This document shows, in pieces, positions 24,451 through 32,722 of a DNA stretch of 64,000 nucleotides; the stretch's first letter is position 1, and every line of letters starts with the position of its first letter. Location: the NCBI RefSeq assembly GCF_001613085.1, contig NZ_BDBR01000013.1, positions 156,584 through 220,583 of the forward strand, read 5' to 3'. Position numbers and translations under genes: made by a program. This DNA comes from Nocardia salmonicida NBRC 13393 (GTDB lineage: Bacteria; Actinomycetota; Actinomycetes; Mycobacteriales; Mycobacteriaceae). Under the pieces are notes generated by a model. The model did not search any database. It was given only the letters and a program-made list of their open reading frames with translations, and was not told the DNA's origin.

Positions 24451-25866
24451 TTGACTACCCTCACACTCTCCGAAATCGACCGGGTCGAACGCGTTCGGCC
24501 ACGGATCGTCCTGGTCACCCTGCTGACCTGCCAGCTCATGATCATTCTCGACATCACCGTGATGAATGTGGCGCTGCCGCACATCAGGACCGACCTGGAG
24601 TTCAGCGCGACCGGCCTGTCCTGGGTGATGAACTCCTACACGCTCGTCTTCGGCGGCCTGTTGCTGCTCGGCGGCCGCGCGGGCGACCTGTTCGGCAGGC
24701 GCACCATGTTCATCGCGGGCGTGGTGCTGTTCACCGTGGCCTCGCTGGCCGGTGGCCTGGCGCCGTCGGCCGGGTGGTTGCTCGCGGCCCGCGTGCTCCA
24801 GGGCATCGGCGGCGCCATGGCCGGGCCGAATACCCTTGCGCTGCTGACCACTACGTTCACCGAGCCCAAGGCTCGAATCCGGGTGCTCGCCCTGTTCTCC
24901 GGGATGTCCAGCGCCGGATTCGCGATCGGCTTGATCGTCGGCGGGTTGCTCACGGAATGGTTCGGCTGGCGCTCGGTGCTGTTCATCAATGTGCCGTTCG
25001 GCCTGGTCATCGCGGTACTCGCACTGCGGTACCTGCCCGACTTGCCGCGTCGCGCCGCCCGGCTCGACCTGCCGGGCGCGGTGACGGCGACCGCGGGCGT
25101 GGCCGCCCTGGTCTACGGTTTCATCAGTGCCGCCTCGCACGGGTGGGGCGCGGCGGGCACCGACATCTGGCTCGCGGTCGGGGTGGCCTTGCTGGCGGCC
25201 TTCATCGCGATCGAACTGCGTGCGCCACAACCACTTCTGCCCCTGCACCTGTTCGCCGATCGCAACCGCGCCGCTGCCTATCTGAACATGTTCCTCGGGC
25301 CGATGGCAGGCATGTCGATGTTCTTCTTCCTCACCCAATATCTGCAGGATGTGCTGGGAATGAGCTCGCTGGCAACGGGTTTCGCGTTTCTGCCCACGGC
25401 GGTGCTGATGTTCACCATGATCCGGCTGATCCCGCGGCTACTGGCGCGACTGGGCCCGAAGCCGGTGACGCTCACCGGCTCTGTCGCGATGGTCATCGGA
25501 CTGGTACTGCTGACCCGGCTTTCGGAGAACTCCGGCTATTTCCCACTGCTGTTCGTGGCGATGGTGGCGATGGGCTGCGGTATCGGGCTGGCTTTCTCAC
25601 CGCTGAACGTGATCATCATGTCCACGGTCTCGCCCGACGAGGCGGGTGCGGCGGGCGGGGCCCTGCAGACCATGCAGCAGACCGGCGGCGCGCTGGGCTT
25701 GGCCATCCTGGTGACGATCTTCGGCACCGCCGCGCGCGACGCGGGCGGTTCACCGACCCATGCCCTGGTCGGCGGCATGACCGCCGCCTTCGCGGCCGCC
25801 GCCGTCATCGCCGCCCTGACCTTCCTGGTCGCGCTCACCTTCCGCAGCGTCCGCTCGCCGCGGTGA
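24451..25866 (+). CDS. MFS multidrug exporter, DHA2 (EmrB/QacA-like) family
   Basis: 471-residue integral membrane antiporter with about 12-14 helices. Motifs: 'MIILDITVMNVALPHI' (family motif D1) in the first helix, motif A 'GGRAGDLFGRR' in the loop after helix 2, and motif C-like 'AIGLIVGGLLTEWFGWRSVLF' in helix 5 (shown as a block). The TTG start at 24451 is supported by GGAG at 24442-24445; no ATG fits. Proton-driven drug or metabolite efflux is expected. Expression is probably governed by the divergent TetR and its three operators. Confidence 0.9.
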   Translation: MTTLTLSEIDRVERVRPRIVLVTLLTCQLMIILDITVMNVALPHIRTDLEFSATGLSWVMNSYTLVFGGLLLLGGRAGDLFGRRTMFIAGVVLFTVASLAGGLAPSAGWLLAARVLQGIGGAMAGPNTLALLTTTFTEPKARIRVLALFSGMSSAGFAIGLIVGGLLTEWFGWRSVLFINVPFGLVIAVLALRYLPDLPRRAARLDLPGAVTATAGVAALVYGFISAASHGWGAAGTDIWLAVGVALLAAFIAIELRAPQPLLPLHLFADRNRAAAYLNMFLGPMAGMSMFFFLTQYLQDVLGMSSLATGFAFLPTAVLMFTMIRLIPRLLARLGPKPVTLTGSVAMVIGLVLLTRLSENSGYFPLLFVAMVAMGCGIGLAFSPLNVIIMSTVSPDEAGAAGGALQTMQQTGGALGLAILVTIFGTAARDAGGSPTHALVGGMTAAFAAAAVIAALTFLVALTFRSVRSPR

Positions 25867-25918
25867 GCGCACGCGACCTGTGCCGAGACGGATTCACCGT
25901 AATCGGCTGGGGGCCGGG

Positions 25919-26740
25919 CTACTCGGGCTGCGGAGTCGTTCGGTTCCGCGACAGGCGTTGCCATGTCCAGTCGACGCGGACATCGAGCGGTGAGTCGGGT
26001 GTAACCACCCGTGGTTCGGTGTTCAGGCCGTTGGGTGGGCCGGACTGGGCCTCCACCGACAGGGATTGTTCCGGCAGTGTCCAGACGACCACGTCGTGGA
26101 CCGGGCTGGTGATGGTGAACTCCAGGAAATCGGGCCAGGTGAGGCGGGCCAGGACGCCGTTAGGCATGCCGAAGCAGTCGTCCCACGGTGGCGGCGTCGG
26201 CACGATCTTGCGACCGGTGGGCAGGTAGTCGTCGCCGCGTTCGTACTGCCATGCCGGGTCGAAATCGAGCCGCACCGGCCCGGTCGCGGGCGGGACTTCG
26301 CGCAGGAACCACGGATGCCAGCCGCCCTGGGCGGGGAAGGCGTCGTGGTCGGTGGCGATGCGCATCGCCAGGGTGAGGCCGGTGTCGGCGAGGGTGAACG
26401 TCTGGGTGACCGTGCCCGCGAACGGCCACGGATCGCTGAGACGATGGCTGATCGTCGCCTCGGTCGGCGAGGCCGCGACCACCTCCCACGCTCCGTCGCG
26501 GGCGGTGCCGTGAATGCTGTGCGGCGGGTTGTTGATCGGCATCTGATACGTGTGGTCGCCGACCGTCAGTTCGCCGTCGCCGAGCCGACCGGCCCACGGC
26601 GCCATGACGAAACAGCCGGTGCCCGGATCCTGGCGGAGCAGTTCGGTGCCGTCGACGGTGAGGCTGTGGATCGCGCCGCCGTCGCCGGGGGCGATCGTGA
26701 GACCTGCGGAACCCGCGTCGAGCCGAACATCGTCGGTCAT
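25919..26740 (-). CDS. Aldose 1-epimerase family protein (mutarotase)
   Basis: 273-residue galactose-mutarotase-fold protein. Marks are 'APWAGRLGDGEL', the catalytic His candidates in 'NNPPHSIHG' (about residue 76) and 'GGWHPWFLR' (about 143), and a C-terminal acidic base region. It interconverts alpha and beta anomers of an unspecified aldose. Start ATG 26740; a GTG three codons earlier is possible. It lies downstream of the three small-peptide genes in the same orientation, 66 bp from the last, so co-transcription is possible but not shown. Confidence 0.85.
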   Translation of the reverse strand: MTDDVRLDAGSAGLTIAPGDGGAIHSLTVDGTELLRQDPGTGCFVMAPWAGRLGDGELTVGDHTYQMPINNPPHSIHGTARDGAWEVVAASPTEATISHRLSDPWPFAGTVTQTFTLADTGLTLAMRIATDHDAFPAQGGWHPWFLREVPPATGPVRLDFDPAWQYERGDDYLPTGRKIVPTPPPWDDCFGMPNGVLARLTWPDFLEFTITSPVHDVVVWTLPEQSLSVEAQSGPPNGLNTEPRVVTPDSPLDVRVDWTWQRLSRNRTTPQPE

Positions 26741-26806
26741 GATTCGCACACTAGCCGCGCGGCGGTGCCGTCAGCGGTAACTCACGCCGAAAGCGGGGAT
26801 ACGCCG

Positions 26807-26962
26807 TCAGTTGAACGGGTACTGCCCACCGCCCGCGCCGCCACCGCGGTTGTTCGGAACAGCGATGTCGATGATGTCCTGGACCAGCTCGACGACTGCC
26901 CTGCCGACATCGAGAACACCGTTGCCGAGGGTCGAGAATTCCTGCGCGATGTAGTGGAGCAT
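26807..26962 (-). CDS. Small amphipathic peptide 1 of 3 (51 aa), function unknown
   Basis: ATG 26962 preceded by GAGGACG seven bases upstream; stop TGA at 26807. No signal peptide and no cysteine. The N-terminal two thirds is an amphipathic/hydrophobic stretch containing 'VGRAVVEL' (residues 19-26); the tail is Gly/Asn-rich ('NNRGGGAGGGQYPFN'). The octapeptide matches 'VGRAVFEI' in peptide 2 and 'VAKAVIDL' in peptide 3, so the three are paralogues. Last of three consecutive minus-strand frames. Size, lack of signal sequence and amphipathicity recall PorA/PorH channel peptides of Corynebacterium, but that is only a resemblance. Confidence 0.65.
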   Translation of the reverse strand: MLHYIAQEFSTLGNGVLDVGRAVVELVQDIIDIAVPNNRGGGAGGGQYPFN

Positions 26963-27024
26963 CTTGTTCGTCCTCACGTGTGGCGAGCCGAATAGTGCTC
27001 TCCCAGAGTGCCACAGGTGAGGTG

Positions 27025-27156
27025 TCAGGAGTTGAGGAAGTTCAGGATCAGCAGGGTCAGTGGGGCGGTGATCTCGAAGACGGCACGGCCGACATAGAGG
27101 CCGAGGGCGGCGCCTGCCTCGTAATTGTCGGAGAGGAACTGCAGGACTTCATCCAT
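27025..27156 (-). CDS. Small amphipathic peptide 2 of 3 (43 aa), function unknown
   Basis: ATG 27156 with GGAG six bases upstream; stop at 27025. Acidic N-terminus ('MDEVLQFLSDNYEAG'), Gly/Ala middle, shared core 'VGRAVFEI' (residues 22-29) and a strongly hydrophobic C-terminal third ('TAPLTLLILNFLNS'). Asn11-Tyr12 is also present at the same positions in peptide 3. There is no secretion signal. It starts 30 bp after peptide 3 ends and precedes peptide 1 by 62 bp, consistent with one transcript. Confidence 0.7.
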   Translation of the reverse strand: MDEVLQFLSDNYEAGAALGLYVGRAVFEITAPLTLLILNFLNS

Positions 27157-27186
27157 GATGTGCTCCCTGGATTCGAGGTCGGTGAG

Positions 27187-27327
27187 TCAGGCGAAGAATC
27201 CCTGGAGCAGGGGAGTGCCGAGGTCGATGACGGCCTTGGCCACCGTCAGGCCGAGGTTCCCGAGTCCGATGACCACCGTTCCGATCAGGTCGTAGTTGGC
27301 CTCGGCGAAATCACGTAGCGACTGCAT
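27187..27327 (-). CDS. Small amphipathic peptide 3 of 3 (46 aa), function unknown
   Basis: ATG 27327 with a good GAGGAG site upstream; stop at 27187. The N-terminal amphipathic segment 'MQSLRDFAEANYDLIG' is followed by a Gly/Val-rich hydrophobic helix and the shared core 'VAKAVIDL' (residues 29-36), ending 'TPLLQGFFA'. It is the first gene of the three-peptide set, divergent from argG with 270 bp between starts. No signal peptide, no cysteine. Family not recognised; a membrane-active or mycomembrane-channel role is speculative. Confidence 0.7.
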   Translation of the reverse strand: MQSLRDFAEANYDLIGTVVIGLGNLGLTVAKAVIDLGTPLLQGFFA

Positions 27328-27472
27328 GATGGCTCTCCTCAGGTCCCGACCCAATGGCTATCTGCTGTGACCAGCGTCTCATAGCTGAGCGTACTCGCCT
27401 AGGGTGGCGATGGTGTCGTCGCAGGTGATCGGCTATTTCGCTGTAGTCGGCCCGAGGCCGTACCCCCCGGTT

Positions 27473-27504
27473 ATGAATGAGATTGCATCATCATGCATAA
27501 TCAT
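27473..27504. promoter_or_regulatory. ARG-box operator upstream of argG
   Basis: Starts ATGAATGAGATTGCAT and ends TGCATAATCAT. It differs at three positions from the argC operator (17781-17812). It is 93 bp before the argG ATG within the otherwise featureless 270-bp divergent region 27328-27597. Independent ArgR control of argG is inferred. Confidence 0.85.
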
Positions 27505-27597
27505 TTGTAGCAACGGCGTGGGCCGACCGGCGGCCGGAGCATCCATACTGCTCAGGGCAGCCCTTTTACGTACCAGACTTCGAGGAGCACAACAGAC

Positions 27598-28800
27598 ATG
27601 TCCGATCGCGTCGTACTCGCCTACTCCGGTGGGCTTGACACCTCCGTCGCCATCAGCTGGATCGCGAAGGAGACCGGTTCCGAGGTGGTGGCCGTGGCCA
27701 TCGACCTGGGCCAGGGCGGCGAGGACATGAGCGCGATCCGACAGCGCGCACTGGACTGCGGCGCCGTGGAGGCCATCGTGGTCGACGCGCGCGACGAGTT
27801 CGCCGACGAGTACTGCCTGCCCACCATCCAGGCCAACGCCATGTACATGGGCCAGTACCCGCTCGTCTCGGCCATCAGCCGGCCGCTGATCGTCAAGCAC
27901 CTCGTCGAGGCCGCGAAGTTCCACAACGCCACCACCGTCTCGCACGGCTGCACCGGCAAGGGCAACGACCAGGTCCGCTTCGAGGTCGGCATCGGTGCGC
28001 TCGCGCCCGACCTCGAGGTGATCGCCCCGGTCCGTGACTACGCCTGGACCCGCGAGAAGGCCATCGCCTTCGCCGAGCAGAACAGCCTGCCGATCAACGT
28101 CACCAAGAAGTCGCCGTTCTCCATCGACCAGAACGTGTGGGGCCGCGCGGTCGAGACCGGGTTCCTCGAGGACCTGTGGAACGCGCCCACCAAGGACGTC
28201 TACGACTACACCGCCGACCCGACGGTGAACTTCGAGGCGCCCGACGAGGTCATAATCACCTTCGAGAAGGGTGTGCCGGTCGCCATCGACGGTCGCCCGG
28301 TCTCCGTGCTGCAGGCCATCGAGGAGATGAACACCCGCGCGGGCCGTCAGGGTGTGGGTCGTCTCGACATGGTCGAGGACCGGCTCGTCGGCATCAAGAG
28401 TCGCGAGATCTACGAGGCGCCGGGCGCCATCGCGCTGATCACCGCGCACCAGGCCCTCGAAGCCGTCACCGTCGAGCGTGAGCTGGCCCGCTACAAGCGG
28501 CAGGTCGAGCAGCGCTGGGGCGAGCTGGCCTACGACGGCCTGTGGTACTCCCCGCTCAAGCGCGCGCTCGACGCCTTCATCTCCGACACCCAGCAGACCG
28601 TCACCGGTGAGATCCGGATGGTGCTGCACGGTGGGTCCGCGGTGGTCAACGGCCGTCGCTCCGAGCAGTCGCTCTACGACTTCAACCTGGCCACCTACGA
28701 CGAGGGCGACACCTTCGACCAGTCGCTGGCCAAGGGCTTCGTGCAGATCCACGGCCTGTCCTCGAAGGTCGCCGCCCGCCGCGACCTGAACCAGAAGTAA
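27598..28800 (+). CDS. argG: Argininosuccinate synthase
   Basis: 400 residues. It condenses citrulline with aspartate using ATP. The P-loop-like PPi motif 'LAYSGGLDTSVAISW' (residues 6-20), 'SHGCTGKGNDQVRFE' (about 117) and 'YAWTREKAIAFAEQ' are all present, and the C-terminal oligomerisation helix 'SLAKGFVQIHGL' follows. The ATG at 27598 has an AGGAG site nearby. It is separated from argR by 3.8 kb and carries its own ARG box; argH follows after 105 bp. Confidence 0.98.
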   Translation: MSDRVVLAYSGGLDTSVAISWIAKETGSEVVAVAIDLGQGGEDMSAIRQRALDCGAVEAIVVDARDEFADEYCLPTIQANAMYMGQYPLVSAISRPLIVKHLVEAAKFHNATTVSHGCTGKGNDQVRFEVGIGALAPDLEVIAPVRDYAWTREKAIAFAEQNSLPINVTKKSPFSIDQNVWGRAVETGFLEDLWNAPTKDVYDYTADPTVNFEAPDEVIITFEKGVPVAIDGRPVSVLQAIEEMNTRAGRQGVGRLDMVEDRLVGIKSREIYEAPGAIALITAHQALEAVTVERELARYKRQVEQRWGELAYDGLWYSPLKRALDAFISDTQQTVTGEIRMVLHGGSAVVNGRRSEQSLYDFNLATYDEGDTFDQSLAKGFVQIHGLSSKVAARRDLNQK

Positions 28801-28829
28801 TAGGCGCAGAGTCACCCTCGTAGTCTCGA

Positions 28830-28859
28830 CACCGGCCGGTCCCCACGGATCGGCCGGTG
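28830..28859. terminator. Hairpin between argG and argH
   Basis: 13-bp stem beginning CACCGGCCGGTCC, 4-base loop, one G-U pair, located 30 bp after the argG stop. There is no U-tract, so it may be an RNA-stability or partial-termination structure inside the operon, or a terminator requiring argH to have its own promoter. Confidence 0.5.
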
Positions 28860-28905
28860 CCGTCATCATCCATGCCCGCCATTCCGACCGGAGGAGACAT
28901 CGACC

Positions 28906-30324
28906 ATGACCCACAGTGGAACCAACGAAGGTGCCCTCTGGGGTGGGCGATTCGCTTCCGGTCCGGCCGAGGCGATGGCGGCATTGAGTAAGTCGACCCA
29001 CTTCGACTGGGTGCTGGCTCCCTATGACATCCGCGCCTCCAAGGCGCATGCCCGTGTACTGCACAAGGCCGGACTGCTCGCCGACGACGACCTGCCCGCC
29101 ATGCTGGCCGGTCTGGACGGGCTCGCCGCCGATGTCGCCTCGGGCGCCTACGGCCCCGCCGACTCCGACGAGGACGTGCACGGCGCACTCGAGCGCGGGC
29201 TGATCGAGCGGGTCGGTACCGAACTCGGCGGTCGACTGCGGGCCGGTCGTTCGCGCAACGACCAGGTGGCGACCCTGTTCCGGATGTGGCTGCGTGACGG
29301 TGTGCGTCGCGTCGCCGCCGGTGTGCTCGACGTGGTCGACGCCCTCGTCGCCCAGGCCGCCGCGCACCCCGACGCCGTGATGCCGGGCAAGACCCACCTG
29401 CAGGCCGCCCAGCCGGTGCTCCTCGCGCATCACCTGCTCGCCCACGCGCATCCGCTGCTGCGTGATCTGGAACGTCTGCGTGATTTCGACAAGCGCGCCG
29501 CGATCTCGCCGTACGGTTCGGGTGCGCTGGCCGGTTCCTCGCTCGGCCTCGATCCCGAGCAGATCGCCGCAGAGCTTGATTTCACTGCCTCCGCGGCCAA
29601 TTCGATCGACGCGACCTCCTCGCGTGACTTCGCCGCCGAGGCCGCGTTCGTGCTGGCCATGATCGGTGTCGATCTGAGCCGGATGGCCGAAGAGGTCATC
29701 ATCTGGAGCACACCGGAATTCGGCTACATCACCCTGGCCGATGCGTGGTCGACGGGCTCGTCGATCATGCCGCAGAAGAAGAACCCGGATGTCTCGGAGC
29801 TCACCCGTGGCAAGGCGGGTCGTCTGATCGGTAACCTGACCGGCCTTCTCGCCACCTTGAAAGCCCAACCGCTGGCGTACAACCGGGACCTCCAGGAAGA
29901 CAAAGAGCCTCTGTTCGATTCGGTGGCCCAGCTCGAACTGCTCCTGCCCGCCATCGCGGGCCTGGTCGGCACCCTGACCTTCCACACCGACCGCATGGCC
30001 GAACTCGCACCCGCCGGGTTCACCCTCGCCACCGATATCGCGGAATGGATGGTGCGCCAAGGTGTTCCGTTCCGGGTCGCCCACGAGGCGGCCGGTGCGT
30101 GCGTGCGCGTCGCCGAGGCGCGCGGTGTCGGTCTCGACGAGCTGACCGATGAAGAGTTCGCCGCCGTCGACCCCGCGCTCACCGCCGGTGTGCGCGAGGT
30201 GCTCACGGTTCAGGGCTCGATCGCTTCGCGTAACGCCCGTGGTGGCACCGCCGGTGTGCGTGTGGCCGAACAGCTCGACGAGGTCCGCAACACCGCCGAG
30301 GATGCCCGCGCCTGGTTGAGCTGA
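28906..30324 (+). CDS. argH: Argininosuccinate lyase
   Basis: 472 residues, fumarase/aspartase superfamily; releases arginine and fumarate. Signatures are 'WGGRFASGPAEAMAALSKS' at the N-terminus, 'GRSRNDQVAT', 'PGKTHLQAAQPV' (catalytic His in this block) and the flexible loop 'GSSIMPQKKNPDVSEL' (about residue 284) with the catalytic Ser. GGAGGAG lies just upstream of the ATG. It ends the arginine block; the next gene is convergent, 22 bp away. Confidence 0.98.
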   Translation: MTHSGTNEGALWGGRFASGPAEAMAALSKSTHFDWVLAPYDIRASKAHARVLHKAGLLADDDLPAMLAGLDGLAADVASGAYGPADSDEDVHGALERGLIERVGTELGGRLRAGRSRNDQVATLFRMWLRDGVRRVAAGVLDVVDALVAQAAAHPDAVMPGKTHLQAAQPVLLAHHLLAHAHPLLRDLERLRDFDKRAAISPYGSGALAGSSLGLDPEQIAAELDFTASAANSIDATSSRDFAAEAAFVLAMIGVDLSRMAEEVIIWSTPEFGYITLADAWSTGSSIMPQKKNPDVSELTRGKAGRLIGNLTGLLATLKAQPLAYNRDLQEDKEPLFDSVAQLELLLPAIAGLVGTLTFHTDRMAELAPAGFTLATDIAEWMVRQGVPFRVAHEAAGACVRVAEARGVGLDELTDEEFAAVDPALTAGVREVLTVQGSIASRNARGGTAGVRVAEQLDEVRNTAEDARAWLS

Positions 30325-30346
30325 TCGCCAGGTCGCGGGCCTGGTG

Positions 30347-32722
30347 TCAGGGCGGTCCGAGCCGGGTGACCAGACCTCGGTCCCCGTCTACCCGAACCCG
30401 GTCTCCGGTGCGCAGCACCGTCGTGGCCACCAAGGTGTTGACCACGCACGGGAGACCGTATTCGCGCGCCACCACAGCGCCGTGCGATACCGAGCTGCCG
30501 ATGTCGGTGACCAGCGCGCCGATGACGGTGAAGTACGGCGTCCACCCCACGTCGGTGACCGGAGCGACCAGGATCTCGCCGGGCTGCACTTCTCGCGCGT
30601 CGACGATCGACTTCGCCACGCGCACAATGCCTTCGACGCTGCCCCGGCTCGCGGGCCTGCCCACGATCTGGTTGTCGGTGATCGCGTGCGGCGGCGGAGC
30701 GAGCCGCGGGGCAGGCCTGCCCACCGATACGTCGTCGAACTCGAGGGAGTTCTGGTACGCCAGTGCTTCTCGGCGCTGCAGCGCGCACTGCACGAGGTCG
30801 GCGATGTCATCGGTGCCGACGACGCGAGCCAACTCGGCACGGTCGAAGAAGAAGACGAGGTCGGCATCGGGCAGTCGCCCCGACTCGACCAGCACCGCTC
30901 CCAGATGGCGGTAGCCCAGCTTCAGCGCGTGCGCCATCAGCGCCATCTTCGACTTCGTCTTCTCGCGTCCGCGGGCGCCGCCCTGCGCCAGCCGGGCGAG
31001 AAACCTGATGGTCGCCGATCCGGGCGTCCTCTCGGGCGCGGGCAGCGGTGCGCGGTGAGCCGGATCCAGTGCCGAGCGCAGCATGACCTGCATCATCGCT
31101 CCCAGCCCGCCGGGGTCTTCGGCCCAGGACGGATCGCGCATGCACAGCTCGCGGTACCCGCGGTGACCGTGCCGAGCCGAGAACTGTCGCAACGCCTCGC
31201 CGCCGGGGTCGCTCGCCGTCCGCAGCTCGATCACCGCGTCGGCAGGCTCCGCCGCGAGAAACCTCTCGGCAGCCGCATGATCGGCGGCGATGGTTCGCAC
31301 CACCGCGTCGAGCTCCTCCACCATGAGCGCGCTCTCGACATCGGCCGCGCCGGCCATCAGCCGGGTGGCCTCGGCGCGACCCTCGTCCGCGTCGAGCCCG
31401 TTCTCGACCGCCTGTTTGGTCAGCACGCCCTCGAGAATGTTGGCCGCGACAGCCGCGCGGGACGAGGACCGCACATGAGTCAGCGTGATGTCGCAATACT
31501 CGTCGACACCGAACTCCAACTGGCGCAGTATTTCTCGCGGGTCGTCGCCGGTCGGGATCCGGAATCCGGCGATCTTGTCGTCCAGACGGCGGATCGCGGG
31601 CCCGGCGGACAACGCGTGCGTGGTCAGTCGGATCGTGTTGACGAGTCTGCGGGCGAACGGTTTCGGCGGTTCGGCCTTCAGTTCCTCGACGACCCGGCCG
31701 CAGATCGACGTGGAGAACTGCTCCAACGAGTTGCCGAGCAGGCCCGAGCTCAGCGCCGTGCCTTCGGTCAGGTTCAGGAACATGTGCCCGTAGAAATAGC
31801 CGACCTGCAGCCACGGCCGCTCGTACCTCGGCTGCGCCCGCGCCACCACCTGCGTCATCTGCATCGCGTAGTCGATGGCATAACCGGACACCGAGGCGGT
31901 CAACGGGCAGAAGGCCCCCGGCATCATCTCGCCGATGTTGCAGCGTGTGTACACGTGGTCGGCGTCCGCGAGCGGCGAATCCATCTCGTTGAGGTCACCG
32001 GGCAGGGTGGTGATCGGTCGAGCCTGCAGCCACCACAGTGTGCCGGAGCGGTCGATCGCCCACTCGAGGTCCATCGGCCTGCCCCAGTGCCGCGCGGCGC
32101 GCAGCGCGTCGGACCGAATCTCGGCGATCTCCGCCGGCGACAAGACAGGGACCGCGCCGACCTCGCACACGGCGGTATCGCCGTGGGAATCGAGGACGAT
32201 GTGGTCGGACGATGCCGTACCGTCGACCAGCGCTTCGCCGAGCCCCGCGATGGCGTCGATCACCATGAGGTCGCGTCGGCCGGTCGCCGGATCCGCGGTG
32301 AACACCACGCCCGCGGCACGCGCGTCGACCATCTGCTGCACCACCAGATGCATAGTGGCGGGAGCTTTTTCGCTATAGGACGCGACTCGCCGGGAATGGA
32401 CGGACGCGGCGCACTCGCGCACGGCCGCGGCGAAGGCATCGACGGAGTCGACGCCGAGCACGGTGTCGTACTGGCCGGCGAAGGACTGGTCGTCTCCGTC
32501 CTCCCCGACCGCGGAGGACCGGACCGCCACGGAAGTCGCGCCGGTGGTCAGCTCCGAGAACCGCTCCGTCACAGCGTCGATGCCGTCCTGTGCGGAAGCG
32601 TCGGCGATGACGAATCCGACCGGCACAGCGAGTCCGAGACGGCGCAGCTCGGCCAGCCCGGCCGCCTTGCCGCCGTAGCTGTCGTCGACCACCTGGTCGA
32701 ATTCGATCGTTGTCAGCGACAT
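30347..32722 (-). CDS. PEP/pyruvate-binding phosphotransferase (rifampin phosphotransferase / PEP-synthase-like)
   Basis: 791 residues with the three-part plan of PEP synthases and rifampin phosphotransferase. The N-terminal ATP-grasp domain (about 1-290) has 'GGKAAGLAELRRLGLAVPVGF' (block), 'VAVRSSAVGEDG' and 'GVVFTADPATGRRD'. A divergent helical middle (about 300-690) would bind the acceptor. The C-terminal swivelling His domain has the phosphorylated His in 'SSVSHGAVVAREYGLPCVVNT' (about residue 745, quoted as a block). Start ATG 32722 with AAGGATC; the frame further upstream lies in the next gene. It could phosphorylate an antibiotic or an endogenous alcohol using ATP, giving AMP and Pi. 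The two upstream genes share the transcript, overlapping by 10 bp. Confidence 0.78.
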   Translation of the reverse strand: MSLTTIEFDQVVDDSYGGKAAGLAELRRLGLAVPVGFVIADASAQDGIDAVTERFSELTTGATSVAVRSSAVGEDGDDQSFAGQYDTVLGVDSVDAFAAAVRECAASVHSRRVASYSEKAPATMHLVVQQMVDARAAGVVFTADPATGRRDLMVIDAIAGLGEALVDGTASSDHIVLDSHGDTAVCEVGAVPVLSPAEIAEIRSDALRAARHWGRPMDLEWAIDRSGTLWWLQARPITTLPGDLNEMDSPLADADHVYTRCNIGEMMPGAFCPLTASVSGYAIDYAMQMTQVVARAQPRYERPWLQVGYFYGHMFLNLTEGTALSSGLLGNSLEQFSTSICGRVVEELKAEPPKPFARRLVNTIRLTTHALSAGPAIRRLDDKIAGFRIPTGDDPREILRQLEFGVDEYCDITLTHVRSSSRAAVAANILEGVLTKQAVENGLDADEGRAEATRLMAGAADVESALMVEELDAVVRTIAADHAAAERFLAAEPADAVIELRTASDPGGEALRQFSARHGHRGYRELCMRDPSWAEDPGGLGAMMQVMLRSALDPAHRAPLPAPERTPGSATIRFLARLAQGGARGREKTKSKMALMAHALKLGYRHLGAVLVESGRLPDADLVFFFDRAELARVVGTDDIADLVQCALQRREALAYQNSLEFDDVSVGRPAPRLAPPPHAITDNQIVGRPASRGSVEGIVRVAKSIVDAREVQPGEILVAPVTDVGWTPYFTVIGALVTDIGSSVSHGAVVAREYGLPCVVNTLVATTVLRTGDRVRVDGDRGLVTRLGPP

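Noticed and set aside
27433..30084. 883-residue minus-strand frame opposite argG and argH
   Set aside because: Antisense of two certain arginine genes with no conserved motif.
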